Assembly (NCBI GenBank): GCA_910587355.1
Contig: CAJUKF010000059.1
Span: 1 to 13,047, forward strand
Direction: 5' to 3'
From: an uncultured Muribaculaceae bacterium
GTDB lineage: Bacteria > Bacteroidota > Bacteroidia > Bacteroidales > Muribaculaceae
Length of the DNA stretch: 13,047 bases
Part shown: positions 1 through 5,651 of the stretch, in pieces
How positions within the stretch are numbered: the first letter of the stretch is position 1
How the letters are laid out: every line of letters begins with the position of its first letter
Made by a program: the position numbers and the translations under genes
The notes under the pieces: model-generated
Databases searched by the model: none
What the model was told of the DNA's origin: nothing
The model's input: the letters and a program-made list of their open reading frames with translations, nothing else

Positions 1-180
1 AACCCGCTCATCGGCAACGCCGGTGTGTCGGCTGTGCCTATGTCGGCCCGTATCTCCAACAACCTCGGTCTCGAATACGACCCCAGCAACTATCTGCTCA
101 TGCATGCCATGGGCCCGAACGTTGCCGGTGTGATTGGTTCGGCTGTGGCAGCCGGTGTGCTCCTCGGCTTCCTTGCCTGA
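1..180 (+). CDS. Sodium ion-translocating decarboxylase, beta subunit (C-terminal fragment)
   Basis: Partial gene: the frame is open from base 1 to the TGA at 178-180, giving the last 59 residues. The motifs NPLIGNAGVSAVPMSARISN and, further on, LLMHAMGPNVAGVIGSAVAAG are the highly conserved C-terminal membrane segment of the OAD_beta family. That family is the integral membrane subunit of oxaloacetate, methylmalonyl-CoA or glutaconyl-CoA decarboxylase, which couples decarboxylation of a biotin-bound carboxyl group to Na+ export across the inner membrane. The tail is hydrophobic (GVLLGFLA), as expected for a final transmembrane helix. The substrate cannot be read from the beta subunit alone. 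In propionate-forming Bacteroidales the methylmalonyl-CoA enzyme is the usual partner, but that is inference, since the other subunits lie outside the window. A strong terminator follows 17 bases after the stop, so this is the last gene of its operon. Confidence 0.93.
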   Translation, partial: NPLIGNAGVSAVPMSARISNNLGLEYDPSNYLLMHAMGPNVAGVIGSAVAAGVLLGFLA

Positions 181-197
181 TAATTCTTATTATTGAT

Positions 198-240
198 AAA
201 AGACTGCGCGTCAGCTTATGCCGGCGCGCAGTCTTTTTTT
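198..240 (+). terminator. Rho-independent terminator after the decarboxylase operon
   Basis: A perfect 10-bp GC-rich stem, AGACTGCGCG (201-210) with CGCGCAGTCT (225-234), is extended by three A-T pairs (198-200 with 235-237). It closes a 14-nt loop and runs straight into a T tract up to 240. It lies 17 bases after the decarboxylase stop and ends transcription before the porin gene. Confidence 0.93.
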
Positions 241-311
241 GCAATGAGTTACGGATAATAAATTATAAAATTATAAATCTGTACAAGGCCGGGAGGGGAT
301 GCTGATACACC

Positions 312-353
312 GGTTTATGTTAATGTATAAACCATGGTGAGAACGTAAACGTT
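312..353. promoter_or_regulatory. Inverted-repeat cluster upstream of the porin (possible operators)
   Basis: The 139-base gap between the terminator and the porin start has no gene and no exact TTTG / TAnnTTTG promoter on the plus strand. It does hold two symmetric elements. GGTTTAT (312-318) and ATAAACC (327-333) are separated by 8 bases, followed by AACGT (342-346) and ACGTT (349-353) separated by AA. Either could bind a dimeric regulator or form a 5'-UTR hairpin. Function is inferred only from symmetry and position 27-68 bases before the start codon. Confidence 0.3.
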
Positions 354-379
354 ATAAAAACATATAAATTCTATTTCTT

Positions 380-1663
380 ATGAAAAAAGCTTATCTCTTG
401 TCTGCCATTCTGGGGCTTTGCGCGGCATCGGCTGCGGCTCAGTATACACAGCCGCTCGATTCAGTACCTTCGCGTGCGTTAGTTCTCTCCGGTGACGCTT
501 CACATCCGGCTCAATTGCACAATATAGCTGAATTGTATTCAAGGCTTAACCTCGCATTCGAGGACCCGGCCGCCCCACGTTTTCTTTTCCTCGATAAGAA
601 AGGCGAGGTCGCACTCGGTATCGGCGGTTATGTCAAGGCCACCGGCATGTATGATTTCATGGGTGCAATCGACAACAATGGATTTGTGACAAACGAAATT
701 CCTGTGCCGCTCAATCCGGCCCGGCGCAACCGTTTCGGCGCTACGGCAAATCACTCGACAATTTTCCTAAAGCTTGTTACAAGCCCTACAAAGTTCGGTC
801 GTGTGATAGTGTATGTGCAGACTAATTTCACGGGTGACAACGGCGGCTACGGACTTAAAATGAAGCAGGCTTATGTTACTGTGGGTCATGTGACGGCAGG
901 TCTTGCCCGAAGCACTTTCTCGGATGCGCCTGCCATGGCGCCTACGGTCGATGACCAGGGCCCGTCGGGTCAGGTGACGGCAAAACAGATGCTTGTGCAG
1001 TATATATCGCCTTCATATGGAGGGTTCAGCTATGCTCTTTCGGCCGAACTGCCTTCGGCGAGCTATACTTTGGCTGCGGGCACGGAAGCTATTTCGCAGC
1101 GTTGCCCCGATATTCCTGCATATATTCAGTATGCATGGAACAAAGGAGCAAGCCATGTGCGCGTGTCGGGTCTGTTGCGTCAGCTCAGCTATCGCGATGT
1201 GATTTCCGGCCATAATCATTTCGCCACCGGCTGGGGCGTGCAGTTCAGCGCCATTGCGCAGTTGGGCGCGGGGTTCAGTTTCTTCGGTCATTATACTTAT
1301 GGCAAAGGTATCGGGCATTATATCAACGATTTCGACGGCGAGGGCCTTGACCTTGTGCCCGATTATAATGAGCCGGGCAAACTCAAGGCTCCCGGCATGG
1401 CCGGACTCACGGCCGGTCTGCAGTACGACATCACTAAGGATTTGTTTGTGTCAGCCAGCTACAGCCGCGCGCAGCTATATAATGCCGGAGGCATGAGTGA
1501 GGACACCGAGCGCTACTCGCAGTACATCGCAGCCAATATGTTTTATAACGTCTGGGGTGACCTCCGTTTCGGCCTCGAATACGTACACGGCACACGCAAG
1601 GATTTAAGCGGCCTTTCGGGTAAGGCCAGCCGCATCGAGGCCATGCTGCAGTATAGTTTCTGA
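380..1663 (+). CDS. DcaP-like outer membrane porin (beta-barrel)
   Basis: A 427-residue protein with a Sec signal peptide: MKK, a hydrophobic run of about 14 residues, and likely cleavage after AAA at residue 20. The mature part starts with a short extension. From about residue 66 it becomes a barrel of alternating polar and aromatic strands (for example GEVALGIGGYVKATGMYDF and IFLKLVTSPTKFGRVIVYVQ) and ends in QYSF. The terminal phenylalanine is the usual BAM recognition signal. The stretch with NEIPVPLNPARRNRFGATANHS resembles the DcaP/porin family that carries small anionic solutes, including dicarboxylates, across the outer membrane; the exact substrate is not readable. The ATG at 380 is chosen because the signal peptide begins there. 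The upstream sequence is A/T-rich without a Shine-Dalgarno site, normal for Bacteroidetes. The gene is monocistronic, bounded by terminators on both sides. Family assignment is from recalled resemblance, so moderately sure. Confidence 0.82.
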   Translation: MKKAYLLSAILGLCAASAAAQYTQPLDSVPSRALVLSGDASHPAQLHNIAELYSRLNLAFEDPAAPRFLFLDKKGEVALGIGGYVKATGMYDFMGAIDNNGFVTNEIPVPLNPARRNRFGATANHSTIFLKLVTSPTKFGRVIVYVQTNFTGDNGGYGLKMKQAYVTVGHVTAGLARSTFSDAPAMAPTVDDQGPSGQVTAKQMLVQYISPSYGGFSYALSAELPSASYTLAAGTEAISQRCPDIPAYIQYAWNKGASHVRVSGLLRQLSYRDVISGHNHFATGWGVQFSAIAQLGAGFSFFGHYTYGKGIGHYINDFDGEGLDLVPDYNEPGKLKAPGMAGLTAGLQYDITKDLFVSASYSRAQLYNAGGMSEDTERYSQYIAANMFYNVWGDLRFGLEYVHGTRKDLSGLSGKASRIEAMLQYSF

Positions 1664-1686
1664 AAAAATTAATTTCTATAATAGCA

Positions 1687-1722
1687 GAGCCATTGACCTG
1701 TATTTGTAAAGGTCAATGGCTC
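1687..1722. terminator. Hairpin between convergent genes (probable bidirectional terminator)
   Basis: A perfect 13-bp stem, GAGCCATTGACCT (1687-1699) with AGGTCAATGGCTC (1710-1722), has a 10-nt loop. It lies 23 bases after the porin stop and 21 bases beyond the stop of the convergent ArgC-like gene. Neither strand has a pure T tract after the stem, only A/T-rich sequence, so termination strength is uncertain. Position and symmetry suggest it serves both transcripts. Confidence 0.7.
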
Positions 1723-1743
1723 CGATATTATTTAGATTTATTG

Positions 1744-2646
1744 TCAGATTGACAGGCCGGTGCGCTCGTATAGGCCGAAGAGGAGGTCCATGAGGTGTAC
1801 GGCGTTGCCCGTGCAGCCTTTTGTGAGAGCGTCGAGTGTCCCTTTTATGGTGAGAGTGTCGCCTTCTTTGGAGAGCTGCAGGAGGCACTTGTTGCTGCCG
1901 CGCATGTCTTCATCGATGTGCGTGCGCGCCGGCAGGAGATATACGAAGTTGTGGTCGGAATAGAAGTCGTTGTAGAGGCGCTCTATTTCTTCGATAGCCA
2001 GAGGAGTGGACAGATGAAGGACGATATCAAGGCGGTCGTACGGTGCCTGAGCCATGGCTTTGACCGATATTTCCGCAGCGAGGCCCTGCTGCACCTTGGC
2101 AAGTGTGACACGGGCTTCCTCGCAGGCGTCCGGCATTGTCGCGGGCCGGTTGGTGGCCATTTCCCCGACAACAGAACCGTAGATGTGCCCCTCTTTGGCA
2201 AGCGGGAGCAGGGCAAGCTCGATGAGCATGGCTTCGGCGCGGGGGCCGTAGGCGGCACGTGCGCCGCGGACAAGCTCCTTGCGGTAGTATTCCGGCAGAC
2301 CGTAAACGAAATCGTCGGGGCGCTGTGCGCGCATTTTATCGGCCCGGCCGAGCACTATGAGCTTGAAGTCGGGGTCGTTATGGTATTTGTCGAGTATTTC
2401 GGGTGTAAGATTCTCCTCGTCAATCACAAAGAGCATTTCCACAGAACTGAGGTCGAGCACACGCTCGAGTGTGAGTTCTGTCTCGCCGGCGTATACGGGA
2501 TATAGTTCGGCCAAAGGAGCGGTGTTGCCGGCGGGAGAGGCGACGGCGCATAGCTGGACGTCGGGATGGCGCAGCAAAAGGCGCAGAAGCTGCTTGCGCA
2601 CCGGGTCGGTGACGTCGGCCGACCCGTAGATGCCCACTTTAATCAT
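1744..2646 (-). CDS. ArgC-like protein, probable catalytically inactive N-acetyl-gamma-glutamyl-phosphate reductase paralog
   Basis: A 300-residue cytoplasmic protein. ArgC landmarks are clear: the start MIKVGIYG, YGLPE (115-119), ALLPLAK (145-151), SNKCLLQL (251-258) and the C-terminal KGCTGNAVHLMDLLFGLYE (276-294), matching the KGxxGQAVxNMNLMFGxxE signature. Active ArgC reduces N-acetyl-glutamyl-5-phosphate with NADPH through a cysteine in NPGCF. Here that segment reads AYGPRAEAM, and the position aligned with cysteine is about Ala137. The HxHxPE histidine motif is also missing (PDACEEA, 172-178), and the N-terminal GxxGxxG loop is replaced by GSADVTDPV. The protein is slightly shorter than family members of about 320 residues. 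The frame is intact with no stop, so this looks like a maintained pseudoenzyme rather than a decaying gene. The start overlaps the waaA stop by 8 bases, so it is translationally coupled as the last gene of gltX-waaA. What it does is unknown; a regulatory or scaffold role is conjecture. Confidence 0.8.
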   Translation of the reverse strand: MIKVGIYGSADVTDPVRKQLLRLLLRHPDVQLCAVASPAGNTAPLAELYPVYAGETELTLERVLDLSSVEMLFVIDEENLTPEILDKYHNDPDFKLIVLGRADKMRAQRPDDFVYGLPEYYRKELVRGARAAYGPRAEAMLIELALLPLAKEGHIYGSVVGEMATNRPATMPDACEEARVTLAKVQQGLAAEISVKAMAQAPYDRLDIVLHLSTPLAIEEIERLYNDFYSDHNFVYLLPARTHIDEDMRGSNKCLLQLSKEGDTLTIKGTLDALTKGCTGNAVHLMDLLFGLYERTGLSI

Positions 2647-3946
2647 TGAGGGGAGTGTGTTTAGGTTTTATGTTGAACAAGTCTTTCAGGATAATGTCGG
2701 ATGCTCCGATATTGGAGCGGATATAGGTGTCGGCAGCCGCTCCGGCATTTGTGCGGAAACTGCTGTCGGTGTGAAGCCGGTTGAGAATCTGTGCCGTCTC
2801 GCTTTTTGAATGTACGCAGAAAGCGGCACCGCACTCTATGAGGGCGGCGGCTTCGTTGAATTTCTTATGTTTCGGGCCGAAGACTACGGGAATGCCGTAT
2901 ACTGCGGCCTCGTTGATGTTGTGGATGCTTACGCCGAATCCACCGCCCACGTAGGCGGCATCGGCATAACGGTAGAGGCTGCTCAGCAGACCGAAGCAGT
3001 CTATGATAAGGTATCGGAGAGATTTGGCACGTTTGAGGGCATACTCGGGCGAGTCGGCGTATATGCGCTTGAATTCGCTGAGAAGCATCGACTCTTCATG
3101 TCCAAGGCTTCGGTGAAGGTCGGATAGCCTGTCGGTGTCGAATTCGTGCGGCGCGATAATGGCGCGGACATCGGGATGTGCTTTCAGCCATGGGAAATAC
3201 ATTTCCTCGTCCTTGGGCCAGCTGCTGCCGGCAACAAGAGTGAATGCATCGGGTTGTGCCGACATGAAGCAGTCGATATCTGGCAGTTCTCGCGCATTGG
3301 CGCGAACTTCGGTCACACGGTCGAAGCGGGTGTCGCCTGCTACGGTTACGTTTTCGATGCCTATGCCTTTGAGCAGCAGGCGCGAGCGCTCGTCCTGCAC
3401 ATACAGACGCTTGAATTTGCCGAGCATCCTGCGGAACATTGTGCCTCCGGTGTTGCGGAAGAAAATCTGCCCGGGACGAAAAATAGCCGATATTATGTAT
3501 GTGTCGATGCCGCGGCGTTCGAGTTCGCTGAGATAATTACCCCAGAATTCGTACTTTACAAACACAGCCATTCGCGGTTTCGCTATGTCGAGAAACGACT
3601 TTACGGACGAAGGTGAATCAAAAGGCAGATAGACGACAGCCACGCCGGGATAATTGCAGCGTACCTCATAGCCTGAGGGCGAGAAGAACGACACCAGTAT
3701 TTTTGTGTCGGGATTCCCGGCTTTCAGACGGTCGATGAGGGGACGCGCCTGCTCGAATTCACCAAGCGAGGCTGCATGAAACCATACGTCGAAGCCGTCG
3801 GGAGCGTAGTCGCGGCGGAATCCGGCGAGGCGTTCCATGGTCCCGGCCTGGCCTTTGAGCATGTGTCTGGCTTTGACAGAGCTGAGCGAGGCTACCCGTA
3901 CGGCTCCGGCATAAAGCTTTATGGCTGCGTTATAGAGTGGGTTCAT
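2639..3946 (-). CDS. waaA: 3-deoxy-D-manno-octulosonic acid (Kdo) transferase
   Basis: A 435-residue glycosyltransferase (GT30) that attaches Kdo from CMP-Kdo to lipid IVA at the inner membrane, the first sugar step of LPS core assembly. Visible motifs: HAASLGEFEQ (57-66), where Glu63 is the expected general base; GDTRFDRV (204-211); GSSWPKDEE (240-248); APHEFD (265-270); and the nucleotide-binding region GGGFG (334-338), HNINEAAVYGIPVVFGP (342-358). The short hydrophobic N-terminus fits membrane association. The open frame runs 33 codons further upstream inside gltX, but that extension is Arg/Pro/His-rich and non-family-like. The ATG at 3946-3944 gives the normal MNPLYNAAIKLYAGAV start and overlaps the gltX TGA in an ATGA junction. 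It sits between gltX and the ArgC-like gene with overlaps on both sides, so all three are almost certainly one transcript. Confidence 0.95.
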   Translation of the reverse strand: MNPLYNAAIKLYAGAVRVASLSSVKARHMLKGQAGTMERLAGFRRDYAPDGFDVWFHAASLGEFEQARPLIDRLKAGNPDTKILVSFFSPSGYEVRCNYPGVAVVYLPFDSPSSVKSFLDIAKPRMAVFVKYEFWGNYLSELERRGIDTYIISAIFRPGQIFFRNTGGTMFRRMLGKFKRLYVQDERSRLLLKGIGIENVTVAGDTRFDRVTEVRANARELPDIDCFMSAQPDAFTLVAGSSWPKDEEMYFPWLKAHPDVRAIIAPHEFDTDRLSDLHRSLGHEESMLLSEFKRIYADSPEYALKRAKSLRYLIIDCFGLLSSLYRYADAAYVGGGFGVSIHNINEAAVYGIPVVFGPKHKKFNEAAALIECGAAFCVHSKSETAQILNRLHTDSSFRTNAGAAADTYIRSNIGASDIILKDLFNIKPKHTPLND

Positions 3947-5484
3947 TCGACGGGGCGGATTCGTTCGACGCCCGCGCGTATTCGGTCGAGGGTCTCGGCT
4001 TTGCCGAGCACGTCCGTGATGTCGAACATGTGCGGACCCTTGCATTCGCCGACAACAGTGAGACGGAAGGCGTTCATTACGTTGCCGAGGTGATAGCCGT
4101 TATCGGCAATCCACTGCATCACAACCGGTTCGATTACCGAGCCGGTAAAGTCTGGCTGAGCCTCGAGCAGAGCGGCAAGCGCTGTCATTATTGCGGGCAT
4201 CTCGGCGCTCCAGCGTTTTTTGACGGATTTGGCCTCGTATTCCGTCGGAGCCACGAAGAAGAATTTAGCATTGTCCCAGAGGTCATTTACAAAGTTGATG
4301 CGGCTCTTTACAAGGCCCACTGATTTTGCAATATATTCATCGGAGAAATCAGCCGGATTCACGCCGTGTGCGCTGAGCACCGGTTTGAAGAGTCCGGCAA
4401 GTTCTGCGTCGGGAATTTCCTGGAGATATTCGTGGTTGAACCATTTGCCTTTCTCGAAAGCGAATTTGGCGCCTGATTTCGAGCAGTGGTCAAGGGAGAA
4501 GCGACTGATGAGCTCGTCCATGCTCATGAGTTCGGTGTCGTCGCCCGGATTCCAGCCCAGAAGGGCGAGGAAATTGACAACAGCCTGTGGCAGATAGCCG
4601 CTTTCACGGTAGCCGCTTGAGGTCTCGCCGCTCTTTGGGTCGTGCCATTCGAGGGGGAAGACAGGGAAGCCGAGGCGGTCGCCGTCGCGCTTGCTCAGTT
4701 TGCCTTTGCCATCGGGCTTAAGGAGCAGTGGCAGATGCACGAACGAAGGTGCGGTGTCGGCCCAGCCGAAAGCTTCGTAGAGAAGCACGTGGAGGGGAGC
4801 CGAAGGCAGCCACTCCTCGCCGCGAATCACATGTGAAATCTTCATCAGGTGGTCGTCGACGATATTCGCAAGATGATATGTCGGGAGGTCGTCAGCGCTC
4901 TTGTAGAGCACTTTGTCGTCGAGAATATCGCTTTTAATGGTCACGCGGCCGCGGATTAGGTCGTCGACGGCCACGTCGCGGCCCGGCTCGATGCGGAAGC
5001 GGACAACATACTGCTCGCCGCTGTCGATGAGACGCTGCACTTCGTCGGCGGGGAGGGTGAGCGAGTTGCGCATCTGCAGACGGGTCGAGGCATCGTACTG
5101 AAAGTTCGCGGTTTCGTTGCGTTTGGCCTCGAGCTCTTCGGGAGTGTCGAAGGCGATGTATGCCTTGCCGGCATCAAGGAGCATTTTCACGTGTTCGCGA
5201 TAGATGTCACGGCGCTCGCTCTGCTTATATGGGCCGTAGGGGCCTCCTTCGCGCACACCTTCGTCGATGCCGATACCCAGCCACGCAAGAGCCTCGTTGA
5301 TATAGTCTTCAGCGCCCGGTACGAATCGGTGTGAATCGGTGTCTTCAATACGGAGAATCATTTTGCCGCCGTTCTGGCGGGCAAAGAGGTAGTTATAGAG
5401 AGCAGTGCGGACGCCTCCGATATGGAGCGGCCCTGTGGGCGACGGAGCGAAACGCACGCGTACTTCACGTTCTGTGATTGCCAT
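3943..5484 (-). CDS. gltX: Glutamyl-tRNA synthetase
   Basis: A class I aminoacyl-tRNA synthetase of 513 residues that charges tRNA-Glu in the cytoplasm. The Rossmann catalytic core begins RFAPSPTGPLHIGGVRTALY (11-30), with the HIGH-type motif HIGG at 21-24, followed by LRIEDTD (44-50). Further on are PTYHLANIVDDHLMKISHVI (201-220), RGEEWLPS (221-228) and the KMSKS equivalent KLSKR (262-266). The C-terminal third is the helical anticodon-binding region. The ATG at 5484 is chosen over an upstream in-frame TTG at 5514 for two reasons. Family members start a few residues before VRVRFAPSPTG. The TTG is also part of the promoter -7 element (5512-5519), so it lies upstream of the expected transcription start. 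It is the first gene of the gltX-waaA-ArgC-like operon, with a 4-base overlap into waaA. Confidence 0.97.
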   Translation of the reverse strand: MAITEREVRVRFAPSPTGPLHIGGVRTALYNYLFARQNGGKMILRIEDTDSHRFVPGAEDYINEALAWLGIGIDEGVREGGPYGPYKQSERRDIYREHVKMLLDAGKAYIAFDTPEELEAKRNETANFQYDASTRLQMRNSLTLPADEVQRLIDSGEQYVVRFRIEPGRDVAVDDLIRGRVTIKSDILDDKVLYKSADDLPTYHLANIVDDHLMKISHVIRGEEWLPSAPLHVLLYEAFGWADTAPSFVHLPLLLKPDGKGKLSKRDGDRLGFPVFPLEWHDPKSGETSSGYRESGYLPQAVVNFLALLGWNPGDDTELMSMDELISRFSLDHCSKSGAKFAFEKGKWFNHEYLQEIPDAELAGLFKPVLSAHGVNPADFSDEYIAKSVGLVKSRINFVNDLWDNAKFFFVAPTEYEAKSVKKRWSAEMPAIMTALAALLEAQPDFTGSVIEPVVMQWIADNGYHLGNVMNAFRLTVVGECKGPHMFDITDVLGKAETLDRIRAGVERIRPVE

Positions 5485-5511
5485 TTTTGATATGTGTTTA
5501 TATAAACTCCG

Positions 5512-5542
5512 CAAAATTACGAATTATTTTTAACGTGGCAAA
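5512..5542 (-). promoter_or_regulatory. Bacteroidetes-type promoter for the gltX operon
   Basis: Read on the minus strand, TTTG (5542-5539) is followed after exactly 19 bp by TAATTTTG (5519-5512), a full match to the -33 TTTG / -7 TAnnTTTG consensus of the Bacteroidetes primary sigma factor. Initiation is expected about 5-8 bases further down, near 5505, leaving a short leader of about 20 nt before the ATG at 5484. Confidence 0.85.
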
Positions 5543-5573
5543 GAGGTGTCTGTTGTCCGGTGGCTAAGGAGTA

Positions 5574-5605
5574 TTTGAATTATAGGGGATTAATTCTTAA
5601 TTTTG
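5574..5605 (+). promoter_or_regulatory. Bacteroidetes-type promoter for the GH3 gene
   Basis: On the plus strand, TTTG (5574-5577) and TAATTTTG (5598-5605) are separated by 20 bp, again matching -33 TTTG / -7 TAnnTTTG. The expected start near 5612 leaves a 5' UTR of about 40 nt. The element is back-to-back with the gltX promoter: the two -33 elements are only 31 bp apart, so a protein bound between them could affect both. Confidence 0.8.
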
Positions 5606-5651
5606 TGCCTGTATTACATAATCCTGACCTGAAACCTCTTGTTTTTTTACT

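Noticed and set aside
1795..2505. 236-codon open frame on the plus strand
   Set aside because: Lies entirely antisense to the ArgC-like gene, has no recognisable family motif, and arises from the codon bias of the real gene.
3947..4045. 33-codon N-terminal extension of waaA
   Set aside because: Lies within the gltX coding region, is Arg/Pro/His-rich, and the downstream ATG gives the family-typical start in an ATGA overlap.
5485..5514. Upstream in-frame TTG start for gltX
   Set aside because: The TTG is the last three bases of the -7 promoter element, so it lies upstream of the expected transcription start; family alignment supports the ATG at 5484.
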